NCBI GenBank assembly: GCA_023411035.1
Contig: JAEYPE010000149.1
Coordinates: 1-36,081, forward strand
Reading direction: 5' to 3'
Length of the DNA stretch: 36,081 nt
Source of the DNA: Pseudomonadota bacterium
GTDB lineage: Bacteria > Pseudomonadota > Alphaproteobacteria > Azospirillales > Azospirillaceae
The notes beneath the pieces were generated by a model, which did no database searches, was not told where the DNA came from, and saw only the letters and a program-made list of their open reading frames with translations. Both the position numbers and the translations under genes were made by a program. Shown here piece after piece: positions 14,918 to 22,867 of this stretch (position 1 is its first letter; each line of letters starts with the position of its first letter).

Positions 14918-17428
14918 ATGCGCTTTATTTTGTCCGTCTTGATGGCCTTCGTGATGCTTGCCCTGGCCGGGGCGGGGGTGCTGGTCTATGTGCTGGACCA
15001 TTACGACCACGACCTGCCGGACTACACCAAGCTCGCCAACTACGAACCGCCGGTGACCACCCGCGTCCATGCGGGCGACGGGCGGCTTCTGGCCGAGTTC
15101 GCGTCGGAAAAGCGCGTGTTCGTCCCCATCGACGCCATGCCCAAGCGCGTCCTCAACGCCTTTCTGTCCGCCGAGGACAAGAATTTCTACGATCACAAGG
15201 GCATCGATCCCGTCGGCATCGCGCGGGCCATTTTGACCAACGTGGAGAATCTGGGGCGCGACCGCCGGCCCATGGGCGCATCGACCATCACGCAGCAGGT
15301 CGCCAAGAACATGCTGCTGACCAACGAGGTGTCCTTCTCCCGCAAGATCAAGGAAGCGATCCTGGCGGTCCGCATCGAGCGCGCCTTCACCAAGGACCGC
15401 ATCCTTGAATTGTACCTGAACGAGATCTTCCTCGGCTACCGCTCCTACGGCGTGGCGGCGGCGGCGCTGAACTACTTCAACAAGGCGCTGGACGAGTTGG
15501 AGATCGAGGAGGCGGCCTATCTGGCGGCCCTGCCGAAGGCGCCCAGCAACTACCACCCGGAACGCCAGCGCGACGCCGCCATGGCCCGGCGCAACTGGGT
15601 GATCGGGCGCATGGCCGAGGACGGGCACATCACCCCGGAAGAGGCCAAGGCCGCCCAGGCCAAGCCGCTGACCGTGCGCAAGCGCGACGAGCAGGAATAT
15701 GTGACGTCGGAGTATTTCGCCGAGGAAGTCCGCCGCGAACTGGTGAAGCTCTATGGCGAGCAGGCGCTCTATGAGGGCGGTCTGTCGGTCCGCGCCTCCA
15801 TGGACCCGGTGCTTCAGCAGGCGGCGACCAAGGCCCTGCGCGCCGGTCTGATCCAGTACGACCGCCGCTACGGCTACCGCGGCCCGGTCGGCAAGATGGA
15901 GAATTTCGACAACTGGGCGAAGAAGCTCTCCTCCATGGCGCCGCCCGCCGGGTCGGAGGGTTGGCACCTCGCCGTGGTGCTGAAGGACGACGACGCGGCT
16001 GCCCTCGACATCGGCCTGCCGGACGGGTCGCGCGGGCGCGTGCCGCTGTCCGAACTGCGCTGGGCGCGGGCGCAGCGGGACGACAACCGGCTCGGCCCGG
16101 AAATCCGCCGCCCGTCCGACGTCGCCAAGCTGGGCGACCTGATCCTGGTGGAGCCCGCCGGCAAGGACGACAAGGGCAAGGAGCCGCCTCCGGGCACCTA
16201 TGGACTGCGTCAGGTCCCGGCGGTGCAGGGCGGTCTGGTCGCGCTGGACCCGCACACGGGCCGCGTGCTCGCCATGGTCGGCGGCTTCTCTCCGCAGATG
16301 AGTTCCTTCAACCGCGCGACCCAGGCGATGCGCCAGCCGGGTTCGTCCTTCAAGCCCTTCGTCTATCTGGCGGCGCTGAACCAGGGCTTCACCCCGTCCT
16401 CGCTGGTGATGGACGCGCCGTTCGAGTACGACCCCGGCCACGGCCAGCCGATCTGGAAGCCGGAGAACTACAGCCGCGAATTCTACGGCCCGACGCCGTT
16501 GCGCGCCGGCATCGAGAAGTCGCGGAACGTCATGACCGTCCGTCTGGCGCAGGCCATCGGCATGGACAAGGTGAAGGCGCTGACGGAGAATTTCGGCATT
16601 GTCGACAACCTCCAGCCCTATCTGCCGATGTCGCTGGGGGCGGGGGAGACGACCGTGCTGCGCATGGCCACCGCCTACGCCATGCTGGCCAACGGCGGCA
16701 AGCGGGTGATCCCGACCTTCATCGACCGGGTGCAGGACCGCAACGGAAAGACCATCTTCCGCCACGACACGCGCCCCTGCGCCGCCTGCAACCAAGTGGT
16801 CTGGAGTGACGGCCTCACCGTTCCCGCCGTCCCCGACACGCGGGAACAGGTGAACGACCCGCGCACCGTCTATCAGATGGTCTCCATGCTGGAGGGCGTG
16901 GTGCAGCGCGGCACGGCGACGAAGCTGCTGTCGCTGGGCAAGCCGCTGGCCGGCAAGACGGGCACGACCAACGACAGCCACGACGCCTGGTTCATGGGCT
17001 TCTCGCCCGATCTGGTGGTCGGCACCTACATCGGCTTCGACCAGCCGCGCTCGCTGGGCGCCAGGGAGACCGGCGGTTCGGCGGCGGTGCCGGTGTTCAA
17101 GGACGTGATGGAGGTGGCGCTGAAGGACAAGCCGGCCACGCCCTTCCGCGTGCCGCGCGGCCTGCGGCTCGTCCGCGTCAACCCGGAGAACGGTCGCCTC
17201 GCCCAGCCCGGCGAGCGCAAGGCGATCTGGGAAGCCTTCGTCCCCGGCACGGAGCCGAGCCCCGACCAGCCGCAGATGGTGCTCGACGGTTCGGCCCATT
17301 CCGGCGGCGAGGGCGGCTGGGTCGGCGGGGTGCCCGGCGGCGATCCGTCAGCCCAGCAGCCGGGTGGTTGGGGCGCTCCGGCGGCTCCGCCCTCGGCGGC
17401 GACGGTGGGGACCGGCGGTCTCTACTGA
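14918..17428 (+). CDS. mrcA: Penicillin-binding protein 1A (bifunctional class A PBP)
   Basis: Inner-membrane peptidoglycan synthase with glycosyltransferase and transpeptidase activity; 836 residues. One N-terminal membrane anchor (about residues 3-26) is followed by the GT51 domain with catalytic Glu 86 in SAEDKNFYDHKG and the MGASTITQQVAKN motif. An OB-like insertion (about 330-430) leads to the transpeptidase with SSFK (Ser 476, Lys 479), SRN (535-537) and KTGTT (680-684). The C-terminal tail (about 795-836) is Gly/Pro-rich and variable in the family. It lies 241 bases after amiC, so two enzymes of cell-wall growth and separation sit together. The start MRFILSVLMAFVM has no strong Shine-Dalgarno sequence, but the family N-terminus begins here. 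Confidence 0.95.
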   Translation: MRFILSVLMAFVMLALAGAGVLVYVLDHYDHDLPDYTKLANYEPPVTTRVHAGDGRLLAEFASEKRVFVPIDAMPKRVLNAFLSAEDKNFYDHKGIDPVGIARAILTNVENLGRDRRPMGASTITQQVAKNMLLTNEVSFSRKIKEAILAVRIERAFTKDRILELYLNEIFLGYRSYGVAAAALNYFNKALDELEIEEAAYLAALPKAPSNYHPERQRDAAMARRNWVIGRMAEDGHITPEEAKAAQAKPLTVRKRDEQEYVTSEYFAEEVRRELVKLYGEQALYEGGLSVRASMDPVLQQAATKALRAGLIQYDRRYGYRGPVGKMENFDNWAKKLSSMAPPAGSEGWHLAVVLKDDDAAALDIGLPDGSRGRVPLSELRWARAQRDDNRLGPEIRRPSDVAKLGDLILVEPAGKDDKGKEPPPGTYGLRQVPAVQGGLVALDPHTGRVLAMVGGFSPQMSSFNRATQAMRQPGSSFKPFVYLAALNQGFTPSSLVMDAPFEYDPGHGQPIWKPENYSREFYGPTPLRAGIEKSRNVMTVRLAQAIGMDKVKALTENFGIVDNLQPYLPMSLGAGETTVLRMATAYAMLANGGKRVIPTFIDRVQDRNGKTIFRHDTRPCAACNQVVWSDGLTVPAVPDTREQVNDPRTVYQMVSMLEGVVQRGTATKLLSLGKPLAGKTGTTNDSHDAWFMGFSPDLVVGTYIGFDQPRSLGARETGGSAAVPVFKDVMEVALKDKPATPFRVPRGLRLVRVNPENGRLAQPGERKAIWEAFVPGTEPSPDQPQMVLDGSAHSGGEGGWVGGVPGGDPSAQQPGGWGAPAAPPSAATVGTGGLY

Positions 17429-17447
17429 CCGGGCCGGTTCGACCAGG

Positions 17448-17490
17448 AAAAAGCCCCGCTTCCCGGCCTGGGAGGCGGGGCTTTCCTTTT
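17448..17490. terminator. Bidirectional terminator between the PBP1A and SGNH genes
   Basis: AAAGCCCCGC (17450-17459) pairs with its complement at 17475-17484; the stem continues with a few more pairs round a 5-base loop. A runs on the left and T-rich sequence on the right serve both converging genes. Confidence 0.9.
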
Positions 17491-17500
17491 CGGAAAAGGC

Positions 17501-18457
17501 TCAGGGCCGTGCGGCGGTGTGGGCTTCCGTGCGGAGTTGGGCGATGGCGTCGGCGGGCGGCGTACCGGTGGGGCAGTCGGCGAGCGGGCGCAGCCGGTCC
17601 TCCATCCGCGCCAGCATCAGCCGGACCCCCTCCTGGTTGATGTGCAGGGCATCGACGAAATGGGTGTCGTCCTCGACCTCGCGGCGGGTGTCGATCACCG
17701 GCACGTCGGGCGGCAGGCGGGCCTTCAGACCCTCGAAGAAGGCGTCGAAGTTGGTGACCTTCCCGATATAGCCGGGGAAATAGGGCGTGATGACCACGGC
17801 GACCCGCGTGCCCCTCTCCCGCGCCGTGCCGATGATGCGGTCCAGCGCGTCCCAGTTCGGCTGGAAGCCCTCCATCCGCTCCAACGGGGCCTGTGCGATC
17901 TGCGCCTTCAGGAAGGGCGACATGGTGCCGCCCAGCGTCCGGTCGCCGGTCGGGTGCAGCCCGTCGAAGGCCAGCCGGATGGTCTGATTGTTGTTGAAGA
18001 TCAATGTGTTAAACAGCTTGTTGGAGGCCCACATGGTGGGGTCGGCCTGCCGGACGAAGCCGTCCACCCGCTCCGAGTAATAGGCCAGCAGCGGCAGGTC
18101 GGCGAGCGCCATGGGATCGTCCACCACGCTCGTCGGCTCGACCAGCAGCAGGCGGGGGGCGCCGTGCCGGTCCAGATAATCCTCCCACAGCAGGTCGCCG
18201 ACCGTGGTGGGAGCGCCGCCCATGCCGAGGTTCAGCACCCGCCCGCAGGTCAGCGCCTGAACCTCCTCCACCGGGAAGTGGTTGTCGGCGCGGGAGTTGC
18301 CCAGGATCACCACGTCGGCGGGCGGACCCTGGCGGTAGACGGTCATGAAGCGGTCGGACGACCGGAGGAGCGTGTCGCCCATCCAGGACGCCACCGCGCG
18401 GTCCATGGCGACCACCATGCCCAGGATCAGTCCAACGGCGGCCAGAAGGCGTATCAT
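17501..18457 (-). CDS. SGNH/GDSL-like hydrolase or O-acetyltransferase partner of MBOAT
   Basis: The 318-residue product has one N-terminal membrane anchor (about residues 2-20) and an exported domain with SGNH landmarks: VILGNSRADNHF (candidate nucleophile Ser, about residue 53), LNLGMGGA, and a C-terminal DALHINQEG with the Asp-x-x-His pair. Proteins of this shape next to an MBOAT gene usually transfer acetyl groups to an extracytoplasmic polymer (compare AlgJ/AlgX with AlgI, or PatB with PatA). It lies 13 bases downstream of the MBOAT gene, so the two form one operon. Which polymer is modified cannot be read from the sequence; the closeness to amiC and PBP1A makes peptidoglycan one candidate. 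The alternative is a secreted polysaccharide. Confidence 0.75.
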   Translation of the reverse strand: MIRLLAAVGLILGMVVAMDRAVASWMGDTLLRSSDRFMTVYRQGPPADVVILGNSRADNHFPVEEVQALTCGRVLNLGMGGAPTTVGDLLWEDYLDRHGAPRLLLVEPTSVVDDPMALADLPLLAYYSERVDGFVRQADPTMWASNKLFNTLIFNNNQTIRLAFDGLHPTGDRTLGGTMSPFLKAQIAQAPLERMEGFQPNWDALDRIIGTARERGTRVAVVITPYFPGYIGKVTNFDAFFEGLKARLPPDVPVIDTRREVEDDTHFVDALHINQEGVRLMLARMEDRLRPLADCPTGTPPADAIAQLRTEAHTAARP

Positions 18458-18470
18458 GGTTCGGGCTCCC

Positions 18471-19910
18471 TCAGAACTGGAAGTAGATGAAGGACCGGTT
18501 GGCGAAGTTGCCGAACAGCAGAAGCAGCAGGATCAGCGTGGCGCAGCCGGCGGAGCGGGCCACTACATTGACCCCGGCATAGCGGCGCCCGGCTCCGAAC
18601 TCGATCATCGCGTCGATCGTCAGGACGACGAGGCCGAACAGGGCGACGCGGACCAGATAGCTCATCTGCTGCATGCCGCGCGGCAGGCTGAAATCGCCCT
18701 CCGCGATGATGCCCAGGATGGTCCGGACGCTGTGCAGGTCGTCGGCGCGGAAGGGCAGCCAGGTCAGCGTCACCAGCAGGAAGACCAGTGCGACGGTCAG
18801 CAGCTTCCCCACCGTCAGCGGCGCGCCGCCGAGTTTCAGCGGGCTGTGCTTCGCCAGCCAGCGCACGCCGTCCTCCGCCGCCATCAGAACGGCGTGCAGG
18901 ACGCCCCACAGGACGAAGGTCCAGGCGGCCCCGTGCCATAGGCCGGACACCAGCATCACGATGGTCAGGTTGCGGATGCGCAGCCAGTGGGTCCGCCCGC
19001 CGCCCATCGGGATGTAGACGTAATCGCGGAACCATGTGGACAGCGAGATGTGCCAGCGCCGCCAGAAATCCTTCATGCCCGTCGCGAAATAGGGGCGGGC
19101 GAAGTTCGGGCACAGCGTGTAGCCGAAGATCTGCGACAGGCCGATGGCGATCAGCGAATAGCCGGCGAAGTCGCCGTAAATTTGGAGCGAGAAGCAGATC
19201 AGCCCGATGATGTGGTTCAGCGCGTTGAAGAACTCCGGCTGGGCGAAGCGCGCGTCCACCACGGCGGCGGCGTTGTCGGCCAGACCCAGCTTCAGGAAAT
19301 AGCCCCAGACGATCTTCTCCAGCCCGGCGAAGCGGAAGGCGAAGGTCACGTCCTGGCGCGGGCCGTTCTGGATTTGCGGCAGCAGCTCGCGCGCCCGCAC
19401 GATCGGCCCGGCGACGAGCTGCGGGAAGAAGGCGACGAAGGTCGCGTAGCGCAGCAGCGACCGCTCCGGCTTCTCCAGATGGCCCAGATAGAGGTCCAGC
19501 GTGTAGCTGAGATTCTGGAATGTGTAGAAGGAAATGCCGACCGGCAGGATGATGGACAGCGTCCGGTGCCCGACGTCGAGCCCGAACGAGGCCAGCGCCA
19601 TCTGCGCGCTGTCGATGAAGAAATTGACGTATTTGAAAAAGAACAGGACCGCCAGATTGGCGGCGAGGCTGATCTGCGTGAAGATCCGCGCCATGGTCCG
19701 GTTCGGCGCGTCGGCGATGCGCAGGCCGCAGTAGAAGTCGAGCAGCGTCGTGGCGGCGAGCAGAAAGCAGAATCGGTAATCCCAATAGCCATAGAAGATG
19801 TAGCTGGACAGCAGCAGCAGCGGCGTGAACAGCCGCGTCCGGGCGAGCATCATGAAGCCCGCCGTGAAGGCGGTGATGAACAGCAGGAACCCCAGGCTGG
19901 TGAAGTTCAT
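18471..19910 (-). CDS. MBOAT-family O-acyltransferase (AlgI/PatA-like)
   Basis: A polytopic inner-membrane protein of 479 residues with about ten hydrophobic segments. MBOAT signatures are FKYVNFFIDS near residue 90, GISFYTFQNLSYTLDLY (about 133-149), WRRWHISLSTWFRDYVYIPMGGGR (about 278-301), and the conserved active-site His in SGLWHGAAWTFVLWG (about 321-335). Such proteins pass acetyl groups across the inner membrane for O-acetylation of alginate, peptidoglycan or other glycans. ATG 19910 is the first start in the family context. It heads a two-gene operon with the SGNH protein. A long palindrome about 110 bases upstream of its start may be its control site. Confidence 0.9.
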   Translation of the reverse strand: MNFTSLGFLLFITAFTAGFMMLARTRLFTPLLLLSSYIFYGYWDYRFCFLLAATTLLDFYCGLRIADAPNRTMARIFTQISLAANLAVLFFFKYVNFFIDSAQMALASFGLDVGHRTLSIILPVGISFYTFQNLSYTLDLYLGHLEKPERSLLRYATFVAFFPQLVAGPIVRARELLPQIQNGPRQDVTFAFRFAGLEKIVWGYFLKLGLADNAAAVVDARFAQPEFFNALNHIIGLICFSLQIYGDFAGYSLIAIGLSQIFGYTLCPNFARPYFATGMKDFWRRWHISLSTWFRDYVYIPMGGGRTHWLRIRNLTIVMLVSGLWHGAAWTFVLWGVLHAVLMAAEDGVRWLAKHSPLKLGGAPLTVGKLLTVALVFLLVTLTWLPFRADDLHSVRTILGIIAEGDFSLPRGMQQMSYLVRVALFGLVVLTIDAMIEFGAGRRYAGVNVVARSAGCATLILLLLLFGNFANRSFIYFQF

Positions 19911-20016
19911 CGGGGGCCACGCTTCGGTCGTTGAGGAACAGGAGGCGCCGGCAGTCCGCGCCCGCCGGTTCAGGGGCGCCGAATACTGGGGACGCTATCA
20001 CGGAGGCTGCCACCTA

Positions 20017-20048
20017 TTTGCGCCGCGAAAGTGGTTTTGCGGCGCAAA
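20017..20048. repeat. Long inverted repeat upstream of the MBOAT gene
   Basis: TTTGCGCCGC (20017-20026) is matched by GCGGCGCAAA (20039-20048); inside, one G-T pair and AAA/TTT extend the stem to 14 pairs around a GTGG loop. There is no following T run on the plus strand, so it looks more like an operator or RNA element than a terminator. Confidence 0.75.
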
Positions 20049-20153
20049 ATCGGTTTCATCCGAGTGGGTTGGCCGGGTGGATCATGACGGCACCCCGATC
20101 CGGCGGGTTACCGTTCCGGATTGGCCCGCCGCCGCGGGGCCGCCGCCCGGATA

Positions 20154-20188
20154 GAATAAGCCCGGCGGAATAAGCCCGGCGGAATAAG
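20154..20188. repeat. 14-bp tandem repeat, 2.5 units
   Basis: GAATAAGCCCGGCG is present at 20154-20167 and 20168-20181, followed by a half unit GAATAAG at 20182-20188. It lies about 80 bases before prfB. Confidence 0.9.
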
Positions 20189-20252
20189 AGGGTGCAACCC
20201 CGGTCCTAACCCGCTACATAGGGGCCAAGACACTGGTTCAACTCTGGCTGAC

Positions 20253-20260
20253 GAGGAGGT
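20253..20260 (+). promoter_or_regulatory. Ribosome binding site of prfB
   Basis: GAGGAGGT ends six bases before ATG 20267. It shows that translation begins there, although the frame meets a TGA after 23 codons. Confidence 0.85.
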
Positions 20261-20266
20261 ACCGCG

Positions 20267-21389
20267 ATGCGGGCCGAGATCGAAGCGGCCGCTGGCGAGA
20301 TTAGAGAATCGCTGGCGCTGCTGAGGAGGCATCTTTGACTGGGATAACGCGCTGCGTCGTCTCGACGAACTGAACGCCCACGCCGAAGACCCCAAGCTGT
20401 GGGATGATCCCAGCCGCGCGCAGACCATCATGCGCGAGCGCACCCAGCTCGAAACCTCGGTGAACGGCTACCGCGCGCTTGAGCGCGACCTGTCCGACAG
20501 CCTGGAACTGATCGAGATGGGCGAGGCCGAGGGCGACGCGACCGTGGTCGCCGATGCCGAGGCCCAGCTCTACGCGCTGCGCGACCGCGCGGCGAAGCTT
20601 CAGATCGAAAGCCTGCTGTCGGGCGAGGCGGACGCCAACGATTGCTTCATCGAAGTCAACGCGGGTGCCGGCGGCACGGAGGCCCAGGACTGGGCGCTGA
20701 TGCTGATGCGCATGTACACCCGCTGGGCGGAGCAACACGGCTACAAGACCCAGTGGCTTGAGGAAAGCCCCGGGGAAGAGGCCGGCATCAAGTCCGCCAC
20801 CGTGCAGGTCAGCGGCCACAACGCCTATGGCTGGCTCAAGACCGAGGCCGGCGTGCACCGTCTGGTGCGCATCAGCCCCTTCGACAGCCAGGCGCGCCGG
20901 CAGACCAGCTTCGCCGCCGTCTCGGTGTCTCCGGTGATCGACGACAAGATCAACATCGAGATCAACGAGAAGGACTGCCGCATCGACACCTTCCGCGCGT
21001 CGGGCGCCGGCGGCCAGCACGTCAACAAGACGGACTCGGCCATCCGCATCACCCACCTGCCCACGGGCATCGTGGTGGCCTGCCAGCAGGAGCGCTCGCA
21101 GCACAAGAACCGCGCCAAGGCGTGGGACATGCTGCGCGCCCGCCTGTACGAGCGGGAGTTGAAGATCCGCGAGGACGCCGCCGCCGCGCTCGAGGCGACC
21201 AAGAGCGACATCGGCTGGGGCCACCAGATCCGCTCCTACGTCCTGCATCCCTACCAGATGGTGAAGGACCTGCGGACCGAGGTGGAAACCTCGCAGAGTC
21301 AGGCGGTGCTGGACGGCGACCTGGACATGTTCCTGGAAGCGGCGCTGGCCGCGCGCCTGAAGGGGCAGAGCGACGACGCCGCGGCGTGA
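20267..21389 (+). CDS. prfB: Peptide chain release factor 2, with programmed +1 frameshift
   Basis: Recognises UGA and UAA stop codons and releases the finished protein from the ribosome. Translation starts at ATG 20267, reads 23 codons, and meets an in-frame TGA at 20336-20338. A shift of +1 at CTT-T continues with GAC at 20337, giving 350 more residues and 373 in total, the normal RF2 length. The shifted frame contains the RF2 anticodon-mimic SPF (about residues 203-205) and the GGQ loop (about 248-250, GAGGQHVNKTDSAIRI). A plain open-frame search would begin only at a downstream ATG (20430) and miss the N-terminal helices. The frameshift is the known autoregulatory device of RF2: little RF2 means slow UGA decoding and more shifting. 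A terminator follows. Confidence 0.95.
20324..20339 (+). promoter_or_regulatory. Programmed frameshift site in prfB
   Basis: An internal Shine-Dalgarno-like AGGAGG (20324-20329) is followed by CAT CTT TGA C, the same spacing and the same CTT-TGA-C slip sequence as in E. coli prfB. The in-frame TGA is at 20336-20338. Confidence 0.95.
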
Positions 21390-21392
21390 GTG

Positions 21393-21430
21393 TGGGTTGG
21401 GGGCTGCGTTTTGCCCCCACCCCCATTTTT
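21393..21430 (+). terminator. Rho-independent terminator of prfB
   Basis: A G-rich arm (TGGGGGC, up to 21403) pairs with GCCCCCA (21413-21419); flanking G and C runs extend it. It is followed by a five-base T run at 21426-21430. Confidence 0.75.
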
Positions 21431-21494
21431 ATCCCTTGGGAAGAAACGCGGCCTCTGCGTTGTTGATCTCCGCAACAAGAAACGGAGAGAGACC

Positions 21495-21803
21495 ATGAAC
21501 CGCAGCCTGTTTGCCGCCCTCCTGGCCTTCACGGCCTTCACGGCGCCGGCCTACGCCGCCTGTCCGACCGACACGATGACGCCGGACATGTACCGCGCCT
21601 ATGTGGAAGGCATCCAGAAGTCCTTGACCGAGCAGGGGTTCCGTCCCGGCGTGATCGACGGGAAGATCGGTCCCAACACGCGCTCCGCCATCCGCGCCTA
21701 TCAGAAGGCCGCGAAGCTCCCGGTGGACGGCTGTCCGACGCAGGAGCTTCTCGACCACATCAACTTCTCCCAGCCGAAGGTCTACGGGCCGGGCAAGCGG
21801 TAA
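21495..21803 (+). CDS. Small secreted peptidoglycan-binding protein
   Basis: The 102-residue product has a clear signal peptide (MNRSLFAALLAFTAFTAPAYA, cleavage before Ala 22) and one PG_binding_1-type domain (about residues 38-85): a helical repeat with IQKSLTEQGFRPGVIDGKIG and the typical PNTRSAIRAYQKAAKLPVDG. Two cysteines (about 23 and 80) could form a disulfide. It has no catalytic domain, so it may tether or sense peptidoglycan. ATG 21495 has GGAGAGA upstream. It stands alone behind the prfB terminator and converges with the ABC transporter operon. Confidence 0.85.
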   Translation: MNRSLFAALLAFTAFTAPAYAACPTDTMTPDMYRAYVEGIQKSLTEQGFRPGVIDGKIGPNTRSAIRAYQKAAKLPVDGCPTQELLDHINFSQPKVYGPGKR

Positions 21804-21813
21804 TCCGCGTTCT

Positions 21814-22836
21814 TCACTTCACGAAGGTCAGGTCCATGACGGACTTGGCGTCCAGCGCCTTGTCCACCTGACCTTCAGACTGCCAGAACTTTACCTGATT
21901 GACGACGTCCTCCACCAGCAGCTTGCCCCGCGGCTCCACATAGGGCAGGCCGGCGGCGACGACCTCGCGCGGCTGCTTCGTGGCCTCGGCGATGATGGCC
22001 AGAAGCTCGTCATAGCCGGGCCCCTTCACCACGGCGCCGGAGGCGTCCTTGGCGTTGAAGGCGGCGTGGTATTCGGCCAGCGCGGCCAGATAGGCGCGGA
22101 CGAACTTCTCCGCCAGCGGGCGGCGCTGGGCGACGGTCTTCGGGCTGGTGAAGAGAGCGCCGAGCTGCCACGGCGTCTCGTCGCCGACCCAGCCCAGGAT
22201 GGTGCCGGAGCCGTCGGCGGCCAACTGGCGGGCCACCGTCACCGGGGCGATCACGGCGTCCACCTGACCGCCCTTGAAGGCGGCGACCATCTTCGGCACG
22301 TCCTGCATCGGCACCATGGTCACATCCTTGACCGTGAAGCCGTGCTTCTGGCCGAGCAGCCCGACCATGTAGTGGAAGGTGGAGCCGACGGTGGTGATGG
22401 CGATGCGCTTGCCCTTCAGGTCCGCCGGCTTGGTCAGCCCGGCGTCGTGCGCCGCCTTGGTCGCCACATAGGCGCTGAGCTGGAAGCCCGGCTCGTCACG
22501 GCTCTGCGCCGCGATCATGGTGACGGCGCCCTTGGCCGCGAGGTTGTAGAAGCCCGCGGTCAGGCCGGTGACGCCGAAATCCACGTCGCCCGAGGCCACC
22601 GCCACCGGCACCTGCTGGGCCGACGTGAACATCTTCAGATCGACGTCCAGCCCTTCCTTCTCGAAGTAGCCCTTGGACTTGGCGATGAAGATCGGGCCGG
22701 AAGAGGCCAGCGCCAGCACGCCGATGGAGGTCTTCTCCAGCCCCTGCGCCTGGGCGGCGGGCGTTCCGGCCAGCGCCAGGGCCGCAGCGCCCATCACACC
22801 CAGAACCGAACGGCGGCTCCAACGCACGACAGTCAT
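21814..22836 (-). CDS. ABC transporter solute-binding protein (NitT/TauT/SsuA-like), Tat signal
   Basis: Periplasmic binding protein of 340 residues. The N-terminus WSRRSVLGVMGAAALALAG has a twin-arginine-like motif (S-R-R-S-V-L-G) and a signal ending near AAQAQ (about residue 31). The mature part is of the NMT1/SsuA type: PIFIAKSKGYFEKEGLDVDLK, SGDVDFGVTGLTAGF and LKGKRIAITTVGSTFHYMV. This class carries substrates such as nitrate, taurine, sulfonates, pyrimidine precursors and aromatic acids, so the ligand cannot be named. AGAGGAG precedes ATG 22836. It is the last gene of an operon that begins with the propionyl-CoA synthase-like gene, which points to an organic acid processed by that enzyme. 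Confidence 0.88.
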   Translation of the reverse strand: MTVVRWSRRSVLGVMGAAALALAGTPAAQAQGLEKTSIGVLALASSGPIFIAKSKGYFEKEGLDVDLKMFTSAQQVPVAVASGDVDFGVTGLTAGFYNLAAKGAVTMIAAQSRDEPGFQLSAYVATKAAHDAGLTKPADLKGKRIAITTVGSTFHYMVGLLGQKHGFTVKDVTMVPMQDVPKMVAAFKGGQVDAVIAPVTVARQLAADGSGTILGWVGDETPWQLGALFTSPKTVAQRRPLAEKFVRAYLAALAEYHAAFNAKDASGAVVKGPGYDELLAIIAEATKQPREVVAAGLPYVEPRGKLLVEDVVNQVKFWQSEGQVDKALDAKSVMDLTFVK

Positions 22837-22867
22837 TCTCAGACTCCTCTCTGAATGATCATTATTC

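Larger units (their letters stand above)
19911..20266. other. Divergent spacer between the MBOAT gene and prfB
   Basis: This 356-base spacer contains no gene I can support. It holds a 14-bp-stem palindrome (20017-20048), a 14-bp tandem repeat of about 2.5 units (20154-20188) and the prfB ribosome binding site (20253-20260). No convincing -35/-10 pair is visible for either gene; TACATA near 20215 is a weak -10 candidate for prfB. Confidence 0.6.

Noticed and set aside
20200..20250. T-arm-like sequence (GGTTCAACTCT) suggesting a tRNA
   Set aside because: No matching acceptor, D or anticodon stems can be drawn around it.
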